A stretch of DNA of 64,000 bases from Polytrichum commune. Taxonomy: Eukaryota > Streptophyta > Polytrichopsida > Polytrichales > Polytrichaceae. The number at the start of each line of letters is the position of its first letter. Positions within the stretch are counted from its first letter, which is position 1. Under the pieces are notes generated by a model. It was not told the DNA's origin. It was given only the letters and a program-made list of their open reading frames with translations, and made no database searches. A program made the translations under genes and the position numbers. Below are positions 10,801 through 24,000 of this stretch, one piece after another. The stretch is from contig OX485804.1 in NCBI GenBank assembly GCA_950295325.1, positions 49,836,429 to 49,900,428 of the forward strand, read 5' to 3'.

Positions 10801-13800
10801 TACCACCAAGGATCAAATTAATACACGGTATCATTGCATCCCTGCACAATTGCACATGTTATTAGAGAAACATAAAAAGAGAGATGATGTTGACATGACA
10901 GAGAAATGTTTCACCCTTGATCATAACTACTGACTCAAATGTACATTTGTGACGGGTTTTGGAAGCACATATGTACCTTATCATCCTTACATCACAATTC
11001 TAGATCAACTTATAAGTATATGTCTCAAGCTTTATTTGGCCAAGAACCTAAGTATCCACCATGTTTTCAATAACACTAGTGAGGTCTTATTGAAAGCTGG
11101 AACAACTTCCATGACAAAGCGTAAATAGAAATTATCTGAAAATCTCATATTATCAGGTCTTTTTTTTTGCTAAAACATTTGTAACATCACTGAGATGTTG
11201 GTCACTTACCCAAGCATGGCAAGGCAATCGGTGAAAAATCGTAGAGGCGCTTGGGGACCAATGAAGAAGGCCTTTAAGGGAGCACATCCTCCAATTATCA
11301 ATGCTAAGAACTGCACCACCGCACTCTTTGGTCAAACTTTCGGTTATTTTGGGTTCACAACGATCTATTTCATTAATTGCAAAGTGTAATAGTTTCATCC
11401 GTGCCACACCCATGTGTCACATTTTCATCCAACCCATTTTGGCATGTTAATATTATAAAATGTAAAGTCACAAGAAGCAGGCACACCATCAAAACTTAAG
11501 GTATTTTACCAAATTTACTGTTGTGTCAAGTGTTGTAAACTCTACTGAAATACAAGATTCACAAATTGAACTTGTTGCGCTTGGCACGGTGGGTGCGAGA
11601 ATTTAGCACAATGATCCATTTATATTGGGCCACCCTAACAGAATGAATAATACTCCAAGGTAAGTACTATCTATTCTCCACCATTGATTCAACAACTTGC
11701 TGACACCTAGGCTTGGCTTACCGGCTTTGTAGACAAATTAAAGAACTTAAAAAAAAATTTATGAATGATGTTGGCATGGGCTGGCTGCGTGCATGTCGGA
11801 GGGCCCACGTGGAGCTTGGTACATGCTAGCAGACTCCACATGAAAAAAAGTTGGGAATAAGTAGAGATGCGAACCTGTCACTTCCCACTCCCCTTTTAGA
11901 AATGGAGCAGAGGTGAAAGGTTGAGTTATGGTGGCATCGCGACATGGATCCATTACTCTTAACTAGGATGTAGGTTGATGAAAATTTGTAGGGGTGTTTA
12001 CAAGACGTAAATAACATATTCGCAATAATAGTTGGAGTTTACCCTCAAATGTATGAAGGTCCAACTTGACTTGAAGACGTATCAAAAAACATGAATCAAA
12101 GACTTGTTTTGGAATTCATATACAAGAGTAAGATGTAGAGAATGAGTTTTCGACAACATCTATATACTTGAAATAAGACATCTTCACTAAATACTAGTTT
12201 AAACAACAAATTCCTTCAAACAAATTTATGATTTCAAGATAAATCAAAATCACACAAAGCTTTAATTTAATTGGTTAAAAAAAAATAGTAGATCATTTCA
12301 ATTTATTTCTCTGAGGTGGTGTATAAGTTTGGTTCCATGAGGATTTATGAAAACAAACAAAGCAAGTAACCATTTTGAAAATGTTCAAAGAATAAAGTAA
12401 ACAATTATCTTCTTTGAGAAATTTGATCTCTTTGGGAAGACTCTTGCGACCACTTTTTGGCTTCTCATGCATTGTGGGAAGACTTCATCCGTGATTTAGT
12501 TTTGTAGAAGTAAGAAGTGGAAGGAAAATGTACAGCTGAGGTTGTCGGTGGTGTGAATATCTTGTCCAAGTAGAATCTCTTTGAGAACATGGTCCACTGA
12601 TGTATCAAGGATGAGGAGTTTGTCGACGACGTTGTCCTCACTCCAGTTTCTCCGATCTGAATTAATTGTTCCATAACCTCAGTCAACAACTCCCATGACT
12701 CAATCGCTTCTGGTTGCATATATACATGGTAGCAATCCAATTAAACCACACGAATCATCCCGTTCAGTGAGGGTGGCCAAATAGTGCGTGTGGGAAACTA
12801 CTGAAGGTGATACTACATTTCTTCACGCTATGAGATTGTGTGCCACCAGAAGATCAAGGGTTGCAAGAACCCAATGTGTCGAAGTGTTGGAATTTCTCAA
12901 TGCAAGCTCTCTTGAGTTGCTTAGTGCGAGGAGATGTCTCAGGAGTGAGTGGTGCGGACTGAAAACAAGACAAAGAAAGAAGCCTCTTCAAGCTCACCAA
13001 AACACATCATGCACTCTACAAACACCTTAAAACACACTCATTTTCTTGAAATGCATGATAATTGAGTTTGTATTCATGAGTTCTTTTTAATATCACACGA
13101 CCCACGCTAATTTAGAGATTTGGCAGAATAGTGCGTGTTTCGGGAATTAGTACCCCACACACTACTTGGGATAATCAATGTACTCACAATACATAGCGGA
13201 TGCGCAACACTTCACCTTGTGAAACCTTGAGATTAATACTTGGAGAACGCAAGGAAGCTAAGTACTTCATCCGAGATTCACCTGAACTTGTGGCAAAGAA
13301 GTTTTGACCTGGGGATACATTGAAGGTCCACCTTTCTCAATTTCTTCTTCCACTGCAGCCTCGTCAGTTGTGGTCTTAGCCATCTCATAATTCCCGCTCT
13401 CATTTTGTTGTTGTTGTTGTTGTGAAGTGCTTAAGTTCGATTCCGGACTTGGTTGCAGAATATAAAATACAAACGTCCACATTAACATTGTAGCCATCTG
13501 TTTCACATCACATCAATGTGATCACATGTTTAGCCAACAAGTTCCCAGTTGCATTAAAACATGAGTATGCTGAACATTCCCAGTAAGTGGCAACAGAGAT
13601 TTTTGGGCATAATCGGTCGACATCTATTCTAGTGTTTCCAAGTCCAACCGGTCATATGCTGACATCTTTTGGCTCTCCTTTTATTAAATTGGGGGGTATG
13701 TGCTATAAAGTCCTCTAAAATGATGGGTAGTTTTAGAGACGTCTTGAACTTTCAACCGGTTATTTCTCAAACTTAACCAGTTCGTCTGTAACTCGGAGCC

Positions 13801-16800
13801 GCTTCTCCCTGTTGATCGTTCCCAATGCCCATGTTACGATTTGACCAACCTGACCAGTTTCATGACACCAGGAAGCAAATGCATTTCGCAATGGATCCGA
13901 TCAATGTCCAGGGAGATTCTTGGGCAAAAACCGGTCAGAATCCTAGTGTTTCCCAGTGCCAGCCGGTAAATTACATGTTGTGATCTTTGGATTTTTTCTT
14001 CAATGAGTTGAGGTGTGTTCCATAGATTCCTCTAAACTGATCAGCAAATTTCCTGAAGTCTTGATGAACTTCAACCAGTTAAATCTCAAACTCAACCGGT
14101 TCATCTGTAATTAGAGATCTGTTCTCCTTGTTCATTGGATCCCATGGGGGAGAAGTCAAGGTGAGAGAGAGAGAGAATGCGGCGTCGTCAAGTGTCTTTC
14201 GGACTGGTTGGAAAAACATTTTTCCTAGTATAATACAAAGAATACAAAGAGTACAACTAGGCAAATCTATCAACAAATGAGGCCACTAATGCCATCAATT
14301 GTTGAGATCATAATTGTTGTAAATACAAGTGCTGACTTTTTGTGACTCGGCAACGTGTAGCCACATTGTGGCCTTCATAATCCTTTACGGGTTAAACTTT
14401 GCGAAAGGTTCATAATGAGATATTGATCAAAAGGAGGGCTTTTAAGTTGGGGTTTTGTCGATTTTTCTCACAAGTACATGAGTTTGAGAGGTGCAATAGT
14501 GATGATAAAGTTTGAAGAAAGTATGGAAGAAAAATGTAGTGTTTTATGGTTTGTTGATTAGATGAACCGTCATTTTTCGTAAATGTTGGTAGGTGCTATC
14601 ACATTCTCCTTAACACACATTTTCTTAGATGAATTCAAGGCGACCATTACATCTTGCACCATGGTGGCTTACCCACAAACCAAAAGACACGTATGCAACT
14701 CCATTTTGTGAGCATGTGTCACTTTCACCAAATGGGCTACTTTCTTCCTTGCAAATACCAGGGACCAACACCAAAGGCAAATTTCCCGTGTTACCTATAT
14801 AAACATTTAGAAACCTGAAAGTCATGTACACACCAATGTAACCAACATTGGTATTCATGTTAAATCTTCCAACATGTGACATATAGGTAAAATGATGCAC
14901 CTCTTAGATCCCCATTTGTATCATCGTGCGATTTAACATTTTATCACCACAACGTATCATCATGTGATTTAACATTTTCACTTTCTAACATTTGTAGTTA
15001 TGCGCAAACAATACTCTTGTATTAACAAATAAAATGGAAGGCCTTAGACATGCCTACTCAAAGTTAGTGACTCATTTTAGTTTATAAATTATAAAGCACA
15101 TATGAATTGAAGCATTAACTCTCAAAGGAACATGGCATCTTAAATAGAAAGGATTCTCTAATTTGTTGGGTTTTGTAGGCCTAAAATATCTATTGTTCAA
15201 ACAAGACTTTAACTAACATCAATATGTGAACTTAGAATGTTTTTCTTCACTTTCACACATACAATGTTCAATGTAGCGCTTTTACTTATGAAAATTACTA
15301 CTACAATATGAATCACATTTGTCTATATAATGTGCAGATATTGCAAAAGGGCTTAAGATATTTCATTTACATTATTTAATTAAAAAAATACAATTCTCCA
15401 ATTTATATATTAGCTAACCTGCAGCACAACAAGCAACGATGAGCTTTTCCAATTGTTTGGGAGGGTTGCTATACTTGATCACCAAAAATCCAATCAACGC
15501 ACCACATGCATAGCATATGAGTACATTGATGGGCATGTACCACCTACATCATTTCATCAAAATCATTCATGGCCAATAACAGATCAAATCCAAGCACATT
15601 TTATTGTTGCAGTACAAACTCAAAAACCATATCTTTAGGTTTTTGAAATCACATGTGTGGGCAATGCTCCACCCACCAGTCAAATAATTTGTCCAATGTC
15701 ACTGCTTGAGCCAGCCTCGTGAAGACCAAACAAGGTGTGAAAACAAGATATACCATCTGTCCCATCCTTCATCATTCTTCCAATCACTAGGGAATATGAT
15801 GTTCATTATATAAATTTAATGCATGCATATGTGCAATAATAGATTCTGTCATGTTTCATATGTTTTTTGAAATAAATCACAATTTGTCAAAAACCTAGTT
15901 TGTCATACAATGCCTCAATTGTCAACATCTCACTAAATGATAATAATATTGCAAAATTTTGGTGTATCGTTATGCTCAAATGCTTACAAGTTTGTTGAAG
16001 AGGAATAGAAATAATCATAAAGGTCTTACATAAACAATGACAATACAAATTCTTCAATCCCTTCATTTAAGTGAAATAGGAATAATCTTTGAAAATCCCT
16101 TGTATTCAAATAGTTAGCTAAATTTTCCTCTTATGATTATGTGAATCTATCATAACATCAATGTACCAATCTTAGGTACATTACATAATACAATAGAACC
16201 CCCTCTCCTCCAAGACCACGTTGGAACCATCTACTTCATAAACACTTACATCATAAACTCATGCCACAACGATGTATCCATTGTTTTGAAAGTGGAGTTT
16301 GATTTATCAAGTTGAAGCTTCATTCTAAAATGTTTGATATTTGTTGCTCTTTTACTTTGTCTTTTCCTTTGTTCCTTTTTTCCATGTAACCGTCTCTCAC
16401 TAAACCCTTGAGCCCTGACCTTCTACATCACATTGCAATGATAACACAAAAAACAATTGACAATCAAGACTAAGTGCGATATTCATGTGCACACATATTT
16501 TCACATTCATGTTACTTTGGGATCAGAATACATCCATTCACTATATCGTGATGATATAGAATATTATTACTTTCGTGCACCTCGGTCACACATTTGAGAA
16601 ACACAAATTTCTCATACAACATGCATAAAGGGGCAAATGTAGTGCGATTCTAAACTGGTGGGATGAGCTCTATACAAGTGAATCCACGGAGTTTGAGTGG
16701 ACCAATTGATCAATCGAATTGAAGTCATGTTGACATGAGATGAAGAGAGTGAGGATGTGATTTGGCTTGTGGTTAGTGTTACCTTGTTCATATGTTTGCG

Positions 16801-16920
16801 GGCATCAACGGTGAACACATTGAAATAAGGGAGAGCAAGAACAATGCCTATGCCACACATTATTAGAATCTTTGCCACAGGGATAGTTGCCATCACTAGC
16901 ACATTTCCCAAGCTTGGCAT
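7809..16920 (-). CDS. PILS: PIN-LIKES (PILS) auxin carrier family protein, ten exons
   Basis: PILS proteins are membrane carriers of the auxin efflux carrier family that control auxin storage at the ER. Exons read on the minus strand: 16920-16783, 15756-15677, 15543-15419, 14794-14673, 13497-13282, 12698-12534, 11310-11210, 10841-10789, 9109-8924, 7930-7809. All junctions are GT-AG, phases agree, and the product is 435 residues, normal for the family. The N-terminal bundle shows FTVDARKHMNK (about 36-46), VFTPCLVF and GNTGNLPLVLVPGIC (115-129). A polar loop with six Gln (181-186) and acidic residues follows. The C-terminal bundle shows GPQAPLR, DAMIPCINLILGGNL, SDPLFHFVLLLQF, PTAINVG and VLFWSY near the end. 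The start Met is the first in frame that gives the usual N-terminus. Introns hold repeats. The start of exon 6 is the least certain boundary. Confidence 0.93.
9378..9394. repeat. Poly-G run in a PILS intron
   Basis: Seventeen consecutive G lie in the intron between the exons ending at 10789 and starting at 9109. On the transcribed strand this is a C run. Other G runs occur near 2286-2300 and 19566-19579. Simple sequence only. Confidence 0.9.
13596..14120. repeat. Two diverged copies of a CCGGTT-rich repeat in a PILS intron
   Basis: A segment of about 200 bp at 13596-13798 is repeated at 13913-14116 with an offset of about 317 bp. Shared words in order are GAGATT(C/T)TTGGGC, CGGTC, TCTAGTGTTTCC or its variant, CCTCTAAA, GAACTT(T)CAACC(G/A)GTTA, TCTCAAACT and TCTGTAA. 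Many CCGGT or ACCAGT words recur inside. A third copy lies at 56957-57160. No terminal repeats or coding sequence are visible. Confidence 0.85.
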
Positions 16921-18631
16921 CTTGTCAATTTCAATCCTTGATGGCAGCAAATGATTCAGGAAGCCTCGCGCTCCATGGTTATCCAATTTAACATAGTATC
17001 CATTCTTTAGTAGACCATGCTTTCCTTTGCATCCAATGTTTCATACTCATTATGTCAAGGTGCAAGCCTCCTTGGAATCATCTCACCTCCATCACTTTTC
17101 TTGGTGGTGAGCTACTCACACAAGATGTGTTTTGTAATCAACACATTGTGCATAAACAACACAGGTGCCCCGATAAACAAATATCACCATTAATGTTGTG
17201 CAAATCACCATTTCATTCTATTACAATTTAGTCGAGTGTGATAACTTTCTATGAGCCTGTGAGTGCAAAGAACTCAACCTATATAGTATGAACTACTTTT
17301 CGCGTACGAAGATGATGATAGAAATGCCAACTTCCAAAGGAAACAATAGCAAACATGCATGAAAAGCCTCTTCACCTAAGACTCCTACAAGGTGTTAGTT
17401 GCGGACTCTATCCTACTTTTCCAATGAATCCTGATAGAATTTATTTTGCAATACCAGTCCATACATGATAAAGCAGTGTCCTTGTTGGATCAAGTATTTG
17501 TATCATGTCAACAAGCATATAGGTATCTTTACTGAGGAAATGATTGCACCATCTTACACATGTGTTGGAAAAATCGGTGATGTTGCTATTCAAGACATAC
17601 AAAGCATAACTATCAATTATCCAACTTGAAGTAGTCGAGTTACTATGTGCTCCGATGTAACGTTTTCTTGACCCATTATCACACACAACTAAAGAAAGTG
17701 GCCAACTCACTAGAACTAATTCTTATCTAGAGTTGGTATGGGACTTGGGTGTATGCAACCAAAAGGAGTTGAAGAGAAACAAGAGAGGAGCCTATTCAAA
17801 TCACATTCTCTACCTCTTCCTCTCTACAATAACATTGTGAAGGTTACTTTTTGTTCTTGTAAGTTGGGAATGGTAGAAATGACTCCACTTGACATTAGTC
17901 CATTGTTCAATTGCACTTCCAATTTGAGCATCCATGTATGCCAGAAATATTAAATGGAATATTGGACTTGTATGAATGACCTAGATGTACATACATACAT
18001 ACCATCCATATATCTATATCTATATATATATATATTGTTGCACATAATTATACCTTCACTTTGTCTTTATAGTAGGTTATGTTTTGATAAAGTTTCAATC
18101 TCATACATCAAGTAAATTGTGAATTCAATTCTTGTTGGGACCTTCTAAAATCTATTGCATATATCAAAAAAATGTGTACAATTATCTTCAATGGTTAGGT
18201 CCGTTTCCTCCTTAACCCTAGGTTAAACCCATGCAATAAATGTCCATATATGCCCCCCTTAACCCTCAAACGATAATCCAGGCATGCCCATGCCGCACAT
18301 AGACATATTGTATGCTTGAGCTATAATAAACTTTTCTTGGTAATTATTGATAATAAGTGAAATTTAATTGTTTATCAACTACACTTTTAAAATAAGTTAA
18401 AAATAACCTTGATATTCAAAAAGAATATGGTCCAAACACACCATAATCTTGATTATGGTGCCCTTGGATGCCTTGGGTGCCCTTGGATGTATACTTTGTA
18501 TTTTGATCATCCTTATCACATATTTATACATCTATTCTCCATGCCATGAGACAATATAATAAATACTTTCTAAACAAATAAATATAAACATAACGATTTT
18601 AAGACTTAACAAGGGCTCATAGAATGCACTA
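16921..18631. other. PILS upstream region and gene-free sequence
   Basis: The PILS promoter and 5' leader must lie here. A TATATAG-type word on the minus strand occurs near 17280, about 360 bases upstream of the start codon, but it is not decisive. A TA microsatellite lies near 18010-18034. The 89-codon minus frame at 17441-17710 contains SWIIDS, faintly like a copia protease, with no other support. I recognise no gene. Confidence 0.4.
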
Positions 18632-19014
18632 CACTAAATAGGTAGATTAGTGTTAGAGCCAATAGTTACCCAAAACACTAAATGTCACTTGAAAGTACAA
18701 TTAGTGTTATAATTTCCTTTGTCTTTATTTTGCATTGTCAAAGTTGAGTTCCATTAAGTTTAAATTTTGTAATATCAAATTCCTAGCATATTACATTTTC
18801 TATGAGGCTCACATATTCTACCTCCAATTCTTCATTTGAAGATCTACAAAAAATGTCATCTAACACTAAATGTGCTTTTGTAAATATTCAAAGTTACTAA
18901 TTGGTACAAATAGTGTTAGAGTTGACATTTAGTGTTCTAACACTATGAAGACAATTGACATTTAGCGTTTTCGTCGACTATTAGTGTTTCCAACACTAAT
19001 CTACCTATTTAGTG
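18632..19014. mobile_element. 383-bp MITE with long inverted ends and TA flanks
   Basis: The ends read CACTAAATAGGTAGATTAGTG... and its reverse complement. Similarity between arms extends about 60 bp with several mismatches. Both ends are bordered by TA (18630-18631 and 19015-19016), the target duplication of Tc1/mariner-type elements. There is no coding capacity. The end CACTAAATA is shared with the MITE at 56023-56242. A CACTA-superfamily reading is less likely because the 3-bp flanks differ (CTA and TAG). Confidence 0.87.
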
Positions 19015-19016
19015 TA

Positions 19017-20518
19017 GCTAGTTTGCAATAGTCTTGGTGCTTGCAACTTAATCCTCAATGATGGTCAACTTGGTTTGAAGATGTTCAATACTTGTAAATT
19101 TAACATCCATGAGTTCTTTCCTTTTTTTCCTTTTTTTCTTTGAGTTTCTTACAATTTGTACTGGGGGCATCTTTGTTATGATGAGATGAGGTCTCATTCA
19201 TGTTTGCAAGAAAGGAAAAATAAACATGGGCAATACCATTGACGTGAATGTGAGTGCGTTAGCCTCATTATTATGAAGAATTGCCTTATGATAAGTGGTA
19301 GGGTTGTGTTGCCTCCCTCTTAGAAGATGGCAATTGGGTTGAGAAGATCGTTTTGTCATATCCGTTGATTTCCATATGGTAGGTTTGTGCATTTGTGCTA
19401 TAGTGAGGTCAAATACATGTTTACAAAGAGAGTTTGTTGCATTTTCATGTTATGTTATCCTATGAGACTGTAATGCATTTTGAAACATAATATTGGTATG
19501 TTGTGTCCTTGAAATTTTGTATTCTTCTTCTTCTTCTTCTTCTTCTTATTTATTTATTTATTTTGTGGGGGGGGGGGGGTCTTGCCTAGTCTAATTCAAG
19601 TGGTTTATAGACCTCTAACTTCTGAAGGTGTTCGGGATGTGAACATTTCATATGACTAAAATTGCTAATTTTTGTTGCATCCCACTTTTTTAGTGTCCCC
19701 ACAAGTCGATTCTTCACATTACTTTTCCCATTTATTCACCCACATGTCTACATCTCAAGAAAACTTACTGGAACGAAAAAGCAAAAACTACATCCATCGA
19801 GGTTTATAGCATCCAGAAAATATTTTTCTTATTCCACTTGTATAAGTGAAATTAGATTATGTCAAGTTTTGTTGGATAGGCTAGTAGATTAGGTACTAGA
19901 CAACTAGTGATGGCATGAAGCCAAGGATACACCAACTCACATTCAAATTGAGGGTAAGAGAATCATGGTTAGACGCATGTGATTTCTTGACCCTACATGG
20001 CACAACACTAGTTTTGAATATTGTTATAGGACAACCGCTAAGATTTGAGGACAAATTGATGCCACACTAACAACACCTCATTTTCTCTTACTTTGTACAT
20101 GGACCCTAATGTAAACTCCTCGAGTCCAAAACTCTACTCTTGACCAATAAGACCACTCCATTTTGGAGTTTCTTTGGTCTTAAACCTTGATGTAAACCCA
20201 ACATGTTAACATCAGGGTCAGAGTCCAAGAAACTTGAGATCCAAAACACTTCCTTTCGGACTCAAAACTGTTCCCAAACTTGAAGTTTGATTTTTTAAAC
20301 TAGGAAAAATACATTTTTGAACAAAAACTACTGAGATTCGATAAAAAAAAATGATGCCATATTATGACCACTTTATTTTCTCATATCTTACACCTAGACC
20401 TTATCGTAAACTCCTTAAACTCCTTGGGTCCCAAACTTTGCTCTCAACCAATAGGATCGCCCCATTTGGGAGTTTCTATGGTCTTGGGCCCTCAGTAGTG
20501 TAAGTCCACCTATATACG
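19017..20518. other. Gene-free stretch with simple repeats and a diverged duplication
   Basis: Contents are a TTC microsatellite (about 19523-19548) running into TTTA repeats, a 14-G run (19566-19579), and two diverged copies of a segment of about 125 bp (20083-20205 and 20371-20510). The copies share GTAAACTCCT, ACCAATA, TTGG(A/G)AGTTTCT and GGTCTT. A related reversed piece lies near 2160-2195. No gene seen. Confidence 0.5.
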
Positions 20519-20602
20519 ATGACCGGTGACGAAGCCCATCGTTGCCGGAGTGCGGCGATCTCGTTAGGGTTTCGTCGACTGCTCAGGAGGAATGAAATGA
20601 GA

Positions 20603-20670
20603 AGGAAGGAAGGAAGGAAGGAAGGAAGGAAGGCAGCGAGCGCGAGAGAGAGCGCGAGAGACAGAGAGAA
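20603..20670. repeat. GAAG and GA microsatellite in the DNAJC21 leader
   Basis: About seven GAAG units (20603-20632) are followed by GAGAGAGCGCGAGAGA-type sequence. This purine-rich tract lies 370-430 bases before the DNAJC21 start codon, probably in promoter or 5' leader. Confidence 0.85.
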
Positions 20671-20933
20671 GCCTGGCCATAATCAAGCTCGTTCTGCCCT
20701 CCATTTCCTCTCTAAGTAATCAGCGGGTGTCCTCGGGACCGCCTTGCTCAATAATCTTGTCTCTCCTTTTCCTATCTTCTCTCACTTTCTCTTTCTCAAT
20801 TCATCGCGTATATATCACTCTCCTTCCTCAATATTTCTCACTGCTACCTTGTGAATACCAGATCCTCTGTTTCTCATTCGACCCTCACCAATCACCAATC
20901 ACTAATTCTACAAGAATTGTATCGCATCCTCCC

Positions 20934-20969
20934 ATGGCCAGGATCATCGGCGTTCTTGCAGAAGAGTGA
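20934..20969 (+). promoter_or_regulatory. Candidate 11-codon upstream ORF in the DNAJC21 leader
   Basis: An ATG in a favourable context (CCCATGGCC) opens an 11-codon frame ending in TGA at 20969, 64 nt before the main start codon at 21034. If the transcript includes it, it could lower translation of the main frame. The leader has not been mapped, so its presence in mRNA is an assumption. Confidence 0.35.
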
Positions 20970-21033
20970 GCGGTGAATTTATACATTGTACTGTATTCTG
21001 AGGTGTGCATAAACTTTTAGTTAGGATTTGCTG

Positions 21034-24000
21034 ATGGCTCCTCCAGTGGACGGGAACCTTCAGGAGTGTCTATATGATACTCTGGGAGTGGAGCGCACTG
21101 TGAGTCCGGACGCACTGAAAATTGCCTACCGGAAGCAGGCAATGAAATGGCATCCTGACAAAATTCAACAAAGTGGAGCATCTGCGGATGCATATCAAGC
21201 AGCCACGGTGCGGTTTCAGCAAATAAACCGTGCGTATGAAGTGCTATCGGATCCTATAGAACGAGCATGGTACGATTCACATCGATCAGCCATACTTTCG
21301 GCCTCCTCGTCGTCTTCAAATGCTGCCCCTGGTGAATTTGACTTGAATTTATGGCCATACTTCTCACCATCTGCCTTCTCAGGATATGGTGAAACTGGCA
21401 ATGGTTTCTACTCGGTATTCTCTGAGTTGTTTAAAAAAATACATGTCCAGGAGCAAATGTTTGCTCGAATGTATGGGGGTGGGGATGTCAGGGATGCACC
21501 TGATCTCGGAGGTAGAGACACACCTTATGTGCAAGTATCTGCATTTTATAAATACTGGCAGGGGTTTAGCACTGTGAAGGATTTTGGATGGTGTGATGAG
21601 TATGATGTGTTAGAAGCCCCCAACAGAAAGGTGCGAAGACTCATGGAGGAGGAGAATAAGAAGATTAGGAAGAAGGAGCGCCGTGAGTTCAATGACTCTG
21701 TTCGACAACTGTCATCTTTTGTGAAGAAGCGTGATAAGCGGGTGATCGAGAAACAACTTGAACTTCAAAAGTTACAGAAAGAGAAGGATCATGCTCGGAA
21801 GCTCCGTCAGCTACAACTGGAGAAAGAAAAGCAAGAGCAGGTTCTGTCTGTTGCTTGCATGCCTCTTTCCTATTCTTTTTTCCTGTACTTGATTGATTCT
21901 CTAGCTGGTGAGTTCTGTACAGGTATGGCACACATGGTTATTCAAGAATTTGTGCTGGCTATTGCTATGTGTGAATCTGAATTTGTTGGAATCTGGCAAT
22001 GTTGGACCGGTGTATAGGTGAATGCATGGCATTCAAGAACCTACCCAACTCGTATCAAATTGTAATAGCAGTTAGATATTGATACATTATGGGTTCCAAG
22101 TTAAGAGAGTCTTTGTACATTGACGTCATTATTTGGGTCAATACCATCCTAATATCATATTAATACTAGGGCAATACTACCTAGGTATGAAGGTTTTTGG
22201 ATGGTATTTAGACCTGAATGGTACTGAAAAACAAAATTATCCTCGAATACCCATACCCTACGTGTATTAGAAAAGCATAAAATCCTTATTACATATACCT
22301 GAGTGGTTTTGGAAAAAGGTGATATCAGATAGCACTGGACTGTGGGCAGGGTATTTGTATGATGTCTTTGTAGCTTTACACCTACTCATAACTTTTAAAC
22401 CATCAAATGGTACTTTATATTACACAACAGTTTGCTGTGTGCAGACATGAACTTACAAAAGCACATAAACACGTCTGCATGTGAGCTGCATGTTAGTATT
22501 GGCTGTATGCCAAGTTATCTGTGTCCTGACTATGAAGAGCTTTCTAAATGTGGCGCCTTTCTATAGTCATTCCAACTCTCTTCAGGAGCTGTCAGTAAAT
22601 GTGTCTCTATTTATAGGGTTCTCTTGGTGGTGACAGAGAATTGATTTAAAAATGCGCTGAGTACTGAATCTGGTCCTTCGTGCATGGTTGTGACAGATTC
22701 GACTATACAAGGAACAAGCTTGGACTGTCCCAGCGGATGAGGAGGAAGATGAAAGTGACGAGACTGATACTAGCTCTGGAGAAGACGATTGGCATAAACG
22801 AAATAGGAAAACTCTTCCAAAACCAGATATCAATGTAGATGACCTTCAATGTGTTATCTGCAGGAAGCGTTTTAAGTCAGCAAAGCAATGGCAGAATCAT
22901 GAACAGTCAAAAAAACACTTGGAGAATATTGCTGCATTAAAAGGAGCATTCCGTAATGATGACAAACAAGTAGAGATGTTAGGAAAGCATTTGGGGATCG
23001 ACTTTTCAAGTGAGTTTGCTAAAGAGAAAAAATTGAGTGCGGAAAGGAATGACCAGGGCCTCAGGCAAGGAGTCGCTGGTTTGGAACAGGTCAGTGTCTT
23101 GATGATGAAATACTTTTGGTTCCTGTTCAGTCAGTAGCGATATTTTTCTGGTAGAGACCTCACCTCTAGAGCTGTGTAAGTCCATGCCATTCATGCTTAT
23201 GACTGATCAAGCTAAGTTCAATTATATTTAGAATGACTTCAGTTATTACGTTTTGATTGCTTCCATGAGTGCATGCAGGCTGCTGAGCTGAACGACAATG
23301 TGCAACAAGGTGGTACTGACGATACTTTAGACTTGTCAAGGAGCAGTGAAGATGAGTCGAGTGTGTTCCATGGAGTTGCAGTTGATGAAAACCATTTACA
23401 AAGATCTGATGAGCAAAGCAATGACAGTGATGGAAGTGGGGCTGATGCCAGCCTCGATAGGCAAGATAAGTCCACTGTGGACAGGACAGGGACCACAACT
23501 GAGGCTGCAACCTCGGACGTGGATGATGATGAACTTGAGGAAGATGATGAGGAGAGCATGCTTGCTGCGATGTTAATTTCTCAAAGAAATGTTCAGACAT
23601 CAGGGGCAATGGAAAAGACTGCTGATGTTGAAGGGGTTGTTGAAAACAATTATGGGGACAAGGACTTAGATTATAGCAGTGAAGGTGAAGAGGTTGACGA
23701 GGATAGCATGCTGGCAAGCATGTCAAGTCTTCACTTAAGGTGGGGAGAGGCTTCTTCATCATTCATGAATTCTGACAGTAAAAAAATTGACGTCATGGTC
23801 AAAGACTCCTCAACGGAAACCGAAGGGCCTTGTGAAATGCAGGAAGGATTGTCTGATGAGGATAATGGGAGATCAAAGAAGGCTAAATCCAAGAGGAGAG
23901 CAAAGCAGGAAAAGAAGCAGGTAGCTGCATCAAATCGGCATGTGGCTTCTGCAGCGGAGCTGAAACAAAATGCATCACAAGCGGCAGGTGTAAGTGGTGA

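Noticed and set aside
11153-11413. 86-codon minus-strand ORF
   Set aside because: The real PILS exon (11210-11310) uses another frame on the same strand, where APLK, GPQAPLR and a proper donor are found.
17441-17710. Possible copia protease (SWIIDS motif)
   Set aside because: Only six residues match. No integrase, RT or further gag motif is nearby and no LTRs are visible.
18629-19017. CACTA (En/Spm) superfamily assignment of the MITE
   Set aside because: CACTA elements make 3-bp duplications. Here the 3-bp flanks differ while TA flanks match, and the related MITE has an empty site showing a TA duplication.
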